This document shows, piece after piece, positions 22,546 through 32,559 of a stretch of 64,000 nucleotides of DNA. Location: contig JAFFJZ010000002.1 in the NCBI GenBank assembly GCA_018340375.1, positions 16,696,001 through 16,760,000 of the forward strand. The letters run 5' to 3'. This DNA is from Gonatopus flavifemur (lineage: Eukaryota > Arthropoda > Insecta > Hymenoptera > Dryinidae). The position numbers were made by a program, and so were the translations under genes. The stretch's first letter is position 1. The number at the start of each line of letters is the position of its first letter. The notes under the pieces are model-generated. The model searched no databases. It was not told the DNA's origin and worked only from the letters and a program-made list of their open reading frames with translations.

Positions 22546-22767
22546 GACAGGAGATCGAACAGTGAAGATTGTAATTTTTTTGATATTATAGAGATCTTTT
22601 TTCCCAATACCCTGTCTTTCGACACTAGCTTTTATATTATCGTCACACTCACTCCACTGTGCATATAAAGCTCAATGGTCGAATATAATACATGTAATAT
22701 GTGAACCACACTGGATGAAATGTCACACTCTCAAAGCTACATTTCCTCGAAGATGTAGGGTCTCGAA

Positions 22768-22931
22768 CAGTGATGCCAGATTCGGCCGACCGACTCGGTT
22801 TACCCTCTCCATTACACCCATCTGTATAGAACTTTCACACAAACAATGAAACCACCGACAAAAGGAATTTGATTGTGTAGAGCGTGATGGAGGGGGTACA
22901 CCGAGTCGATCGGCCGAATCTGGCATCACTG
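22768..22931. mobile_element. hAT MITE, CAGTGATGCCA ends, 8-bp duplication
   Basis: Inverted repeats of about 30 bp begin CAGTGATGCCAGATTCGGCC. GTCTCGAA is duplicated perfectly (22760-22767, 22932-22939). CAGTGATGCC is a tip of the kind known from hAT elements. 164 bp, non-coding. Confidence 0.9.
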
Positions 22932-23244
22932 GTCTCGAATTTCAAAATCCCGAAATAGCATTATGAGGTAAGGTAAGCCACTTATCCGCAATATATGGAC
23001 GCATAATATATGGATCACGCGAGTGAGAGAAAGACAAAATATGAAGCTGCGCAAATCTACAGCGCATCCATATGCGTATGAAATAGAATGAGTCTTTGAC
23101 TATACCATAAGTATGGACTGCTAGGGTACAGCATCGTGAGCCCTAAAATTCATAAGCCCTAAAACCATATGTCCGAATTTCAGATGCTCGAATGTCCGTG
23201 AGCCCGAAGTTGCATAACCTCCAATAAAAAATTATGAATTCATC

Positions 23245-23346
23245 CGTACAGCACCGGACATTTCTACGTTGCCTCCGCGTCGAATCTCCGTTCATACACG
23301 TTTTATCCACGGGGATGCGACGTGGAAGTCGGTGGATGTGCTGTTA
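23245..23346. repeat. GTACAGCAC-family MITE, nested
   Basis: CCGTACAGCACCGGACATTT at the left and GGTGGATGTGCTGTTAGG at the right are imperfect inverted repeats, resembling the larger copy at 42945-43238. About 100 bp. Confidence 0.5.
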
Positions 23347-23536
23347 GGGCAGGTACAAATCAATTATTAGATACTCATGTATGATTTAAAGCATCGATAA
23401 ACCATGAACAGAAGCACATTTCACTTTTGAATTGTATAAAATATCTAATAATTGATTTATATTAAAATTCATCATTTCTTATTCGAGGTTATGCAACTTC
23501 GGGCTTACGGACATTCGGGCATATACCTTTTGGGTA

Positions 23537-24398
23537 CACTGTGAAAAATGAAGTGAACTTTACCAACTCTGATTGTATTGTTATTGTTACAGAGGTAAAT
23601 TTTTGTAATATTCCAACGCTAAGCTTAGCAGAACTACATTTTCAAAACAGTAAGATTGTGTTTTGTGGTGAAAATTTGTACAACATTTGTACATAAGCCT
23701 TTACACATTATATTTATCCCACGCTTAGCATAGAAATTTTACATGGCAGTTGTAAAACTGTCACGTGCAACGTAGGCAATAAAGTGACCTACGCTGAACA
23801 TGAACAAATCACAGGCAGTGGTAAAATCACAAATCTTAAGGCAATTCACCACAGGCCAAGTTACTAGATCTCTCCTCCCAGTTTTCTCAGTAATCAATGA
23901 ATAGAATCAATTTTAATGAGCAGGTGCATCTTCTTAGGCTATTGAAAAAAATGCAGCTACTCATTATTTTTCATTTTATGTGTTCGTTTCTGAGAAAACT
24001 GGGGGGAGAAATTTGGAATCTAGTAACTTTTGCAGGGAGTAATGAATCCCCTTAAGGGGATACGAGCGGTCCAATTCTTTCAAGACAAAGTACGTGAAAA
24101 TGCGTGCATCGATTCAAAATATCTCTCTGTACAGCATTTCTTTAGCATCTCAAGAAATGCTGTACAGAGAGATATTTCAAATCGATGCACGCATTTTCAC
24201 GTACTTTGTCTCGAAAAAATTCAGAAAAGCCCAGCCGCTCGTATCCCCTTAATGCAAAGGTCCAACCACAGATAGCTATAGTACAACTCTGAACATAGGG
24301 AATTCACCATTTTTTTTGACGACTGTCCTACGCTGAACGTAGGTAATTTCATTACCTACGCTGAATGTAGTAAAAGTACAATTCTATTCTTTACAGTG
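23537..24398. mobile_element. CACTGTGAAAA-ended element, TA duplication
   Basis: Left CACTGTGAAAAATG, right CTATTCTTTACAGTG, with TA at 23535-23536 and 24399-24400. Subterminal words of the type CCTACGCTGAACGTAGG are present in both halves. It contains a TTAA-flanked hairpin at 24056-24248 and an inverted pair TTACTAGAT...ATCTAGTAA (23861-24027). 862 bp, no coding frame. Confidence 0.7.
24056..24248. mobile_element. piggyBac-like hairpin MITE, TTAA-flanked
   Basis: GGGGATACGAGCGG at the left and CCGCTCGTATCCCC at the right are perfect inverted repeats, each bordered by TTAA (24052-24055, 24249-24252). The arms continue through GACAAAGTACGTGAAAATGC and AGAGAGATATTT, so nearly the whole 193 bp can fold on itself. 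TTAA targets are diagnostic of the piggyBac superfamily (and shared by Kolobok). Confidence 0.88.
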
Positions 24399-24400
24399 TA

Positions 24401-24697
24401 GTATGCGATAAGACCGTCTGGTAATAAACCCGACTGCATTTAACTCGAACAACTTTAAACCCGACTAATTATAAAAATATAATTAAATAAAATGGAAAAT
24501 TAATCGAAATCAAAGCTTATTCACCCTTTTACTCTAAGGATGTATAGATTAAAAGTTAACTACGCTTTGATTTCGATTAATTTTCCATTTTATTCAATTA
24601 TATTTTTATAATTAGTCGGGTTTGAAGTCGTTCGGGTTAAATGCAGTCGGGCTTAAGTGTCATTCGGGCTTATTACCAGTTGGGCTTATTGCATACA
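24401..24697. repeat. Palindrome, about 120-bp arms
   Basis: ATAAAATGGAAAATTAATCG and CCCGACTAATTATAAAAATA are repeated in inverted orientation across a centre near 24540. The arms carry TAATAAGCCCGA-type units, with one extra unit in the right arm. TATGC occurs at both tips. Confidence 0.7.
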
Positions 24698-24703
24698 ACC
24701 AGC

Positions 24704-24909
24704 AGAGATGAATAGCAGAGATTGCTAACGCAATGTTAAAATCATGGTCCGTATCAGGTTTTTTTCTTTTGAAGAAAAATATATGATTGGTTGAATTTTT
24801 CTTCTAAGCCAACCAGCATGGAAAGGTAACCGGAAAACGTGATACTGCCAATCAGAAACTGGACTATGGTTTTCATATCTCGTTAGCAATCTCTCCACTC
24901 ATCTCTGCT
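24704..24909. mobile_element. MITE with AGCAGAGATGA ends
   Basis: AGCAGAGATGAATAGCAGAG and CTCTCCACTCATCTCTGCT are inverted repeats. The arms continue with AGATTGCTAACG/CGTTAGCAATCT. No duplication was found. About 206 bp. Confidence 0.6.
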
Positions 24910-25140
24910 TCAATTCGTCTCTGCTACCAGCCTTTTGGCCGTGCGTTCAATATCTGCGAAGACAATAGATTTCTAGTAATAGTATTTCGGGTGTTCCAGA
25001 ACCAACTAGGTGTCAATTGTTTTGTTTGGCTGTCACTACATATTATAACTAGGTTTTGCAGATGCTGAATGCACTGCGGGCATCTGAAATTCGGACACAT
25101 GGTTCTAGGGCTTATGAACTTTAGGGCTTACGATACTCTA

Positions 25141-25478
25141 CCGCAGACCCCTCCGACTCATGCATTTTCCCCTAGAAATCCTGTTCACGTATTGACCAAG
25201 AAATCCCCAAGAAATCCAGATGGCGATTTGATCTAGTGGACCGAATCATAACCTCAAAATATCAACGTTGCGAAGTTTGGTTCCTTGTAGGTTAAAAATT
25301 TATAAATGCATTGGTATGATCTGTAATTATTGGTCATTTTCTCACTATTCATCTTGAATTTTCGCGATAAATGATTCATTCTACAGAATCGATAGCCCCA
25401 CTGACACGCGGAGCCCTCTACAACTTTCTGATCAGTATATGAACAAAAGTTCTAGACCATCGGAGGGGTCTGCTCTAC
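25141..25478. repeat. Inverted repeat GCAGACCCCTCCGA
   Basis: A 14-bp word near 25144 is repeated inverted near 25457-25470, each next to CTCTACC/GGTAGAG. It may be a MITE abutting the composite foldback. Nothing coding is recognised inside. Confidence 0.4.
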
Positions 25479-25970
25479 CGACTTCAGATGTGTCCACAAC
25501 ATCTGACAACGCCGACAACGCCCCCATTGACCATCACCCAAATAAGTAAATAAACAATATGGCAGCAGGAATACCCAAATACTCAATTTGAGTTGATGTG
25601 ATGTGAAGTTTCATATTGTCAGAAAAGCAACAAAGTCAGCTAATTAATATGATAACATAAATTTCATGTAGTGCAAAACATGAATATAATAAAGTAAATC
25701 AATAATAATAAACGTCATCGCACACTGGTCCCTTAAAAATATAAGGGAGACACAAAATACACAGAAGTGGGAACCCTGGAACAACTATACTCCGAAATTA
25801 CTGCTTTTTACCATTGTTCATTGGTTTGCTTCGAAAATTTGGATAATTAATCACTTCGAACACATTTTCAAATTTATTGAAATCTAAGCAAAAATCTATA
25901 TTTACATTTCATACAAATACTCAATTCAGTTTTTGAATCGCCGCGTTTTTGGTTCATGGGCGAAGCTTAA

Positions 25971-26162
25971 GGGGTCACTAGCGCTTACCAACAGAGCACG
26001 TTGGATAGAAAAGGGCACGCCTATACGATAGAAAGAGAGGTTTGGTGCCATCGCTAGTATCCCGTCAAGAGGATACCAGCGTTTGCTTCGGACCTCTCTT
26101 TCTGTTGTATAGGTTTGTCTTCTTCTAACCAACGTGCTCGGATGGTAAACGCTGGTATCCTC
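25971..26162. mobile_element. piggyBac-like hairpin MITE, TTAA-flanked (first of tandem pair)
   Basis: Between TTAA at 25967-25970 and TTAA at 26163-26166. The left arm has GAGCACGTTGGATAGAA and CTATACGATAGAAAGAGAGG. The right arm has their inverted forms CCTCTCTTTCTGTTGTATAG and CTAACCAACGTGCTC. Left tip GGGGTCACTAGCG, right tip CGCTGGTATCCTC. Confidence 0.75.
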
Positions 26163-26166
26163 TTAA

Positions 26167-26491
26167 CGGGATACCAGCGTACCATCCGAGTAAAGATTTT
26201 GTCTGCAAGATTTCTCCGAACTGGGTTTATAAAAAAGTCTGAAATTTTCAGAAAATAATCCTGAATGCTTCATAAACCGTGGTACATCGCCCGAATTCCA
26301 AATTTCGAACAAAAAATTTTGTTCTCAGTCGGTAGCAGACAATCTTTTCTCAAAATTTGAAATTCGAGTGATGCACCGCGATTGAAAAAGTATCAGAGAT
26401 TGTGCTCTGAAAATTTCAGACTGGTTCATAAATTCAGTCCGGAGAAATCTTGCAGACAAAATGTTCACTCGGATGGTACGCTGGTATCCCG
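26167..26491. mobile_element. piggyBac-like hairpin MITE, TTAA-flanked (second of tandem pair)
   Basis: Tips CGGGATACCAGCGTACCATC and GATGGTACGCTGGTATCCCG are exact inverses. Palindromy extends through TTTTGTCTGCAAGATTTCTC and AGTCTGAAATTTTCAGA. TTAA flanks both sides and the left TTAA is shared with the neighbouring element. 325 bp. Confidence 0.88.
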
Positions 26492-26499
26492 TTAAGAGT

Positions 26500-27560
26500 C
26501 AATTACTAGAGCATTTCGACTGAGGAACCTGTTGCCTGTCAAGCAGCTTTCCCCCCTTCTCCAATAGCCGCGCAGCTCTTTCGATTCGACTACAGAAATT
26601 TGATGTAATGATGATTCGGTTCATCGATGTTCGGTTAAAAAATTATCGTTACATTGAACATTCGGTAAATGAAATGTCCGCACCGACAACGATAGCATGC
26701 GAAAAATCCAATTGGTAAGAAACCCGACGGCTTGTCATTGGCTGGAAACTGCTGATTTTTGGTGAAGTTACCAAACATCCCTCATTATCAACAGTCGAGT
26801 TTATTGCACACTACCACGACAACTTCTAGCCTTTCGTATCTGTGCATGCGATAAGACTTGTTTGGAAATCTTATCGGTCCATCTGTTCTATAGAACGATG
26901 CATTTGACCCTTGAAATTCAAACTTGATTTTCGAATTCCAAGCTTCTCTCTGCCATTCTACTTATAAATTAATCCATCACCTCTTCACTGTCGACCAATA
27001 CCTGTTCTATCTCTTTATATAATCTATGAAACACATAAGTTCACATGCAGATATATTTATCCTCAGATCCTTGATCATTAGATCAAGCGCAGATTGACAA
27101 GCGATCGTTTGAAAAGCGTCAATTATGTATTATATCATGTTTGACGCGGCAATTAATAAGGAGCGTTTTTCTCGTTGAAAAAATTATTAGTATACAATAT
27201 GAATTACATTCTAAAAATACCGCATCGAAACACAAGTATTAAACACCGATTGAGTGTTCAATTAACTTTCAACAATACCTAATACAGAAATTGAAAATGA
27301 AAAGTATGAATTTTACTCCTCTCCACTTTCACAACGCATACAAAGACTTTGCATGCAATGACTGGCTGAGTAATGAAAATATGTTTTTCTTTACGATCGT
27401 AATCGAAGCATCATTCTTACGAACAATAAAACGATCAAATTTCTTACAAATGGTTTTTTTCATCAACGCATTATTCGATGTCCGAACGTAGGAAAAAAAT
27501 TTCTCTTGTAATCAAAAGTTTCATAGACTCTTTTGATTTTTCTTCAAATTTGATTAGGAT
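26500..27560. other. No gene recognised
   Basis: Mixed-composition spacer. No repeats with clear ends and no recognisable protein. Confidence 0.35.
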
Positions 27561-27565
27561 CACTA

Positions 27566-27822
27566 CACGTAGAAAAATAAATTTCTGAAAATTACTACAT
27601 TTCTACCAAATTGGCAGGATATGAGAAAATATCACTTTTATTGATAAACAGTGTAGTAAAAATGAATGATTAACAAAATATTCTTTAGTACGAGCGTGCA
27701 AACTTCTGCATGATAAATTACACATTTTTACTACACTTCTATATCAATAACAGTGATATTTTCTCTTATCTTGCCAATTCAGTAGGAATGTAGTAATTTG
27801 TAAATCTTTATTTTTCTCCGTT
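27566..27822. mobile_element. Foldback MITE, CACGTAGAAAAATAA ends, TA duplication
   Basis: Both arms carry AATTACTACATT, GAGAAAATATCACT and GTGTAGTAAAAATG in inverted order, so almost all of the 257 bp pairs. TA flanks both ends (27564-27565, 27823-27824). The right tip is degenerate (CTCCGTT). Confidence 0.75.
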
Positions 27823-28174
27823 TAAGTACCCAGGAAAAATTAATTTAGTTTCAATGGATTGGATCTACGTAGATCTAAAATAAAACATCGAAAAATCTAA
27901 GTTGACTTAGATCCATTTAGACTTACGGGAATCTAATTAATTTTTAATCCTGGTTGGCACGTACTTGGTAAGGAATTCGTTGACTCAAAGGGTAGAGTGA
28001 AATTGAGTTCCAAATCCCAAGTAATTGAAAGCCGAACGAGATATTTTCGTTGGCTCAAAGGGTAGAGTCAACGAATTCCTTACCAAGTACATCCCCACCA
28101 GGATTAAAAAACACCCACGTCCGAGTCGATGGATCCTTTGGACGATTCAATATTGGATTCCACTCTTCACAATA

Positions 28175-29452
28175 TTGAGTATGGGAATAAGTTTCCGCCC
28201 TTTTTCCAGCAAAGTTGATTTTTATTCAAATAATGGATTATTACATAATGTTATTCAATGCACCATTGGAAGCGACCACTTTTGCCCATCTTTCAGGCAG
28301 CATACGGATTCCTCGGAGAAAAAAAGCAGGTTCTTTTGACTCGATCCATTCGTTGAGCCATTTTCCGACACTTTCGTAAGAAGTAAACCGCTCTCCAGTA
28401 AGGGCTGATCGCATAGATCGAAATAGATGATAATCCGAAGGCGCAATGTCTGGGGAATACGGCGGGTGGGACAAGATTTCTCAATTCACTTCTTCCAAAT
28501 ATTTTTCAACAGGTTGAGCAACATGTGGCCTAGCATTATCATGCAGCAAGATAAGTTTATCATGTCTACCATCTAATTCCGGTAGTTTTTCTTGTAGAGC
28601 ACGATTCAAACGTATTAGCTGTGGTCTGTAACGATCGCCAGTGATTGTTTCTGACGGTTTAAGAAGTTCATAATAAATGACACCTTTCTGATCCCACCAG
28701 ATGCACAACATAATCTTTGAAGCGTGGATATTGGTTTTCGGTGTTGATGGACCTGGTACACCTGGCCCCCAACTTTTTCGACGCTTAGGATTATCGTAAT
28801 AGATCCATGTTTCATCGCCAGGGACAATACGATGCAGAAAACTCGTTCTTTCCTGCCGTTCGAGAAGCATCTCGCACGTTACCAAACGTCTCTCGATATC
28901 TCTCTCCTTTAGTCGATGTGGCACCCAATTACCTGCTTTTTGGACCATCCCCATCTTGTGCAAGCGTTTACGGACGGTCGACCTATCAACACCCAACTCT
29001 TCGGACAACTCATCTAGGGTTCGACATGCATCTTCATTCAATAATTGTTCCAGTTCTACATCTTCGAATTTTTTCGGTACCCCTCCGCGTTCTTTATCAC
29101 TCACGTCAAAATCGCCACTTTGGAATTGTCGAAACCACTCTTTACAAGTTGTATTAGACGGAGCGTGATCACCGTAAATATTGCACGGTACACGATACGT
29201 TTCAGCGGCACTTTTCTTCGAAATAAAATAATGAAGCATAACTTGCCGCAAATGCTGTTTTGTCGGGACAAACGTTGTCATTTTTGACACCAGATAAAAA
29301 ATGACGTTTACGTTTGTAACAAATGTCAACTACCCCAATCGACACCTTACATATACACTTCCAAATTACAAGTATAGCACTTGAGTGACCTCAAAAATAG
29401 TATCAGCAGCAACACTTTCTCCAAGAGGGCGGAAACTGATTCCCATACTCAA
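28175..29452 (-). mobile_element. mariner element (mauritiana/mori-like), complete ends
   Basis: Terminal inverted repeats begin TTGAGTATGGGAATAAGTTT on the left, and the right end is its reverse complement with mismatches. TA is duplicated at 28173-28174 and 29453-29454. 1278 bp with one transposase frame on the minus strand. Nested within the Penelope-like remnant. Confidence 0.92.
28241..29281 (-). pseudogene. mariner transposase with one in-frame stop
   Basis: The frame covers 346 residues, the full family length, starting MTTFVPTKQHL at 29281. Catalytic aspartates are at D156 (GDETWIYYDNP), D248 (HDNARPH) and D283 (APSDYHLF), again DD34D. Codon 267 (28483-28481) is TGA where relatives have tryptophan in the E-V-N-W stretch just before the last catalytic block. 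Translation continues in the same frame after it to HPPYSPDIAPSDY and a normal C-terminus. No other stop or frameshift was noticed, so this copy died recently or the stop is a sequencing error. Resembles the Mos1/Bmmar-type branch by sequence motifs. Confidence 0.92.
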
Positions 29453-29488
29453 TAATAATCTCTCAATTCTACGATTTTCTTATTTGTA

Positions 29489-29535
29489 TCTTGAAAAGGG
29501 GTCGAATCGACCCGAAACGTCGGACGGCTGTAGAA
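29489..29535 (+). ncRNA. Possible degenerate hammerhead ribozyme core
   Basis: A perfect stem GGGTCG-AATC-GACCC is followed directly by GAAAC and GTCGG, the order of stem II, GAAA box and stem III in hammerheads found in Penelope-like elements. The expected CTGATGA box before stem II reads TCTTGAAAA here, so self-cleavage is doubtful. Pattern seen by eye only. Confidence 0.3.
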
Positions 29536-29754
29536 CATACGAAAATATATCGTTCGGCTTTCAATTACTTGGAATTTGGAACTCAATTTCACTCCACCCT
29601 TTGAGTCAACTAATTAATTTTTTTCCAAAACACTAAATTTTCAGAAATGATCTGAAAGTGAAGGAAATAGGCAGTAAATGCACAGGAATTGCAATCAATG
29701 AACGTATAAAATCTTCGTTGATTCAGATCTACGTAGATCATTCTTTCCCGGGTA

Positions 29755-30660
29755 TGTTCTTGATTATATGATTGAATGTAATTATTATTACTTTTTTCGC
29801 GTCAAATTCCCAATAAATTGAAAACATGTATCCGATGGGTAATTTTTATTCTGATAATTATAGGCATCTTGAGAAAGACGTACATCATAAGTGTGAAAAG
29901 TGCAAAATAGAGAACTTTATGGAACAAAGAAGCGAAGGATACAATTGCATCCATCTGCGGTACAGCCTATAATTTCAATAGAAGCGCGCGATAAGATATA
30001 TCGCAATTAAAATAATCATATATTCAAATTAGTTACATGATCACTCATTTATAACAATCAATGCAGTCATTCGTCAGAAGTTTGAATGTTACATAGGTCT
30101 TCATTTTCCGACATCACATTGTGAATGTTTGATAGATTACAAATTATTATACCTGAGATGATACCGGACGCATCAATATGAAGACACATTACCATATCAA
30201 TTCGATTTTTGTTTTGCAATTTCACAAGATATGTAATTTGGATTTTTTCGAATAACAAGAACGAAGAATTCACATTATTGCATCCTTAACGAAGGATGTT
30301 GTTATCCGTAATGTGAATTGAATCACGAACCATATTTATCCATTTTTCCAAATCTCTGTTCAATCTTTTGTGTAAAAGAACTACTTCTTGGAATCATCGA
30401 ATTATGGACTCGTCGGAGTGATGAAACGATGAGAGAATTTCATGCGGAGTTAATTGAAATTCTACTTCCGATTCATGTGATTCTATATACACTGAAGGAA
30501 AAAATAACAGAGCCCGTAATTCTGATGACCAATAAAGGGTCTGCCTTCGAAGAGCTAAAATAATAGAATTCAATCATCAGATTAAACTCCAGCAGCATCA
30601 CTGAAAAAACTTGGTGACTATCGTCAAGATTTTGTGATAAGAACAAAGGTTTTATAACTG
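29755..30660. other. No gene recognised
   Basis: AT-rich spacer. Short inverted words AATGTGAATTC...AATGTGAATTG near 30268-30320. An isolated CACTGAAGGAAAAAA tip lies at about 30490. Confidence 0.35.
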
Positions 30661-30672
30661 TGATCAAAGATC

Positions 30673-30845
30673 TTCACTGATAGAAAAGTTCCTAAATTTA
30701 ATACGAAATTCTTTATAAAAAACATCATATTTTCTTATTGAATTTAATGAGTGATGAAATTTCTTACTGACATGTGATCATTATTTATTGAATTTCACAA
30801 ATATGTTATTAAAATTAGGAAGAAAATTTTCATCATTGAGATTCA
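30673..30845. repeat. Repeat shared with 62295-62500
   Basis: Both loci contain ATTTAATACGAAATTCTTTA, then CACAAATAT(G/A)TTATTAAAAT and GAAGAAAAT, in the same order. The 62295 copy begins with a CACTGTTAAAAA tip after TA, so the pair may be degenerate members of the CACTG group. Confidence 0.6.
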
Positions 30846-30846
30846 A

Positions 30847-31552
30847 CCCTGGGGAAAATGGAAACTTGAATGAAGCGCAGACGAAAAGTATGTTGGAGCG
30901 TAACGGAAACGTTAATGAAAAGAGCACTCGAAGCGAAGTTTGAGACAAAAAAAAGCGTATAAAAATCAACGCTCCATGAAGAGTATGAACAATATAAGAG
31001 GATAAAAATTTTAACCACTTGGCGAGATTCAAACCCATGCTTTTCATCATTGCAATCCAGCGTATTACCTACACGGAGAGAAAAGAATTGCTGGCGTAAC
31101 AAACGGGTCTGTTACTATAGCGCCTACAAAAAAAAATTGCTAAAATAGCAAAAAAAATGATTGACACAACTAAATTTCCTTGCTGAAATAAACCGATTTG
31201 CCAACAGAACTAACGTGTTAGTTGTTGCAGTTAATATTTTTGCAAGGGCAACAAATTTCTTTGTAGGCGCTATAGTAGCAAACCCTTTTTTCTCCGTGTA
31301 TTTAGCCATGAAATGCTATGATTCCTGACAGTTTAAAACCGATAGTCAAAGTCTGTATGAAATGATTCGCATTACCTTTCATGGAACGTAACAGTACTCT
31401 TTCCAAAACGGCATTGAACGCTTATAAAACGTATAATTTCAATACTCTACAACAAGCGATTATTTTACGCTTCGGCAAGAGAAGATTCAAACCTTTTCAC
31501 GTTTCTTCTCAGCTTCCAATGCGTTCCCTACGAGCGTATATTTCCACCAGGG
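30847..31552. mobile_element. CCCTGG-family element with nested MITE, AA duplication
   Basis: Left CCCTGGGGAAAATGGAAAC, right TATATTTCCACCAGGG, with AA on each side (30845-30846, 31553-31554). The CACGGAG MITE at 31072-31298 is inserted in it. Reverse-strand sequence near 31026-31065 contains a GGGTTTGAATCTC box reminiscent of a tRNA-type promoter. Confidence 0.6.
31072..31298. mobile_element. CACGGAG-family MITE, complete reference copy, TA duplication
   Basis: Tips CACGGAGAGAAAAGAATTGC and TTTTTTCTCCGTG with TA at 31070-31071 and 31299-31300. Subterminal ACTATAGCGCCTACAAA occurs inverted in both arms. 227 bp. This copy defines the family seen truncated at 77, 36313 and 39584 and interrupted at 8600 and 56826. 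Confidence 0.9.
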
Positions 31553-31789
31553 AAGGAATTCAATTTTTTATTATGAGTTCTGTTTAATAAGTTGCTTATG
31601 AAAAAAACTTCATAACTTTTCTAATATTGTTGCTGAATTATGAATCTGTATAACGATGCTTATAACTAAATATTTATTTCAATATATCTAACTATGAGGT
31701 ATGGTACGGAGTACAAAGTCGGCCTGAATGTGGCTGCATCTTACTTGAAAACTTGAATGAAATTCCGTCTTTTCCATTGTGCCGGCATT

Positions 31790-32276
31790 CCCTGGTGAAA
31801 ATGAAGGGTATACACAAAGCGCAAAGGAAGCGCATACGAGGCGAAAAATGTTTCAATTCCCTCTTCGTGAAGCATGTGATGCCCGCTTGCTGTAAAATGA
31901 TGAAATCATACCTTCCATATACGCTTCATAATCTCTCGATCCCGTTTCACACGCGCTTCATGTAAAGTGTATGCAAATCATACCTATTCTGACTTCAAAT
32001 AATATCTCCAAGCAGTTTATCCCAACGACGATTCTTGACTCAGTGGATGAAACCGTCGTCTACCACGGTAGAAGTCATCAGTTCGATTTTCGCTATGGTG
32101 TGCGATTTTTTAATTCAAGTTTCATGAATTTTATACGCTTCCTTTGTTTCAATTCCCTCTTCACATACTTCTTGTATTCCTCCCATTCAAGCTTCGTATA
32201 CTTTTCATCAGCGTTTCGGTTACTCTCCAACATAAGCTTCCTTTACTCTTCCTTTCCGCTTCCATTTTCACCAGGG
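31790..32276. mobile_element. CCCTGGTGAAAATG element, TT duplication
   Basis: Left CCCTGGTGAAAATGAAGG, right CGCTTCCATTTTCACCAGGG, TT on each side (31788-31789, 32277-32278). Subterminal AGCG(T/C)ATA(C/T) and GAAGCG words appear in both halves. 487 bp, non-coding. Confidence 0.75.
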
Positions 32277-32329
32277 TTTGTTTTCAGTGTTACTTCCAGT
32301 TGAAACAAGACTAGTTTTGGTTGTATCCA

Positions 32330-32548
32330 CATGGTGAAAAAAATCTAGGAACTAGTGCATGAGCATCGATTACGTATCAGTCGCAAGAAGTTTCACCAGT
32401 TTATTCCGTGGAAGTCCTTGGAATAAGAGTACGAACCTATGCACTTATCGCATTGCCTCATCGGGATGAGCGGATAAGTTGATGCTTTTATTTCAAAAAT
32501 GTCTTCTTGCAATTGATATGCGCTAGTTCCTAGATTTTTTTCTCCGTG
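32330..32548. mobile_element. CACGGAG-type MITE, CA duplication
   Basis: Left tip CATGGTGAAAAAAATCTAGG and right tip CCTAGATTTTTTTCTCCGTG are inverted repeats with two substitutions. They continue through AACTAG(T/C)GCAT and GCAAGAAG. CA at 32328-32329 and 32549-32550. 219 bp. Confidence 0.75.
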
Positions 32549-32559
32549 CAGGGGGCATA

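Larger units (their letters stand above)
23115..25150. mobile_element. Composite foldback with AAGCCC-unit arms and nested insertions
   Basis: The left arm at 23115-23187 (GTGAGCCCTAAAATTCATAA, then CCGAATTTCAGATGC) is mirrored at 25079-25150 (GCATCTGAAATTCGG, then TTAGGGCTTACGA). Inside lie a second pair of arms (23180-23240 and 23465-23523), a CACTGTG element (23537-24398), and a further palindrome (24401-24697). Short units of the type AAGCCC(G/T)A recur in all these arms. Whether it is one foldback element that grew or several is undecided. Confidence 0.5.
27946..29609. mobile_element. Penelope-like retroelement remnant, 13-bp duplication
   Basis: CTAATTAATTTTT flanks both sides (27933-27945, 29610-29622). 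The termini share GTTGACTCAAAGGGT, TGAAATTGAGTTCCAAAT and AAGTAATTGAAAGCCGAACG in opposite orientation. The left end also contains its own inverted copy of ACTTGGTAAGGAATTCGTTG (to 28106). The right end carries GACCCGAAACGTCGG, the signature associated with hammerhead ribozymes of Penelope-like elements. No reverse transcriptase or GIY-YIG frame remains, and a mariner occupies the middle. The class is an inference. Confidence 0.5.
27829..29752. mobile_element. Outer CCCAGGAAA element holding two later insertions, TA duplication
   Basis: Left tip CCCAGGAAAAATTAATTTAG, right tip ATCATTCTTTCCCGGG, with TA at 27827-27828 and 29753-29754. Both ends carry GATCTACGTAGATC about 35 bp in. Its body is interrupted by the Penelope-like remnant at 27946-29609. 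Confidence 0.65.

Noticed and set aside
28241..28474. A separate small gene downstream of the mariner frame
   Set aside because: It is the same frame after the UGA stop and encodes the transposase C-terminus.
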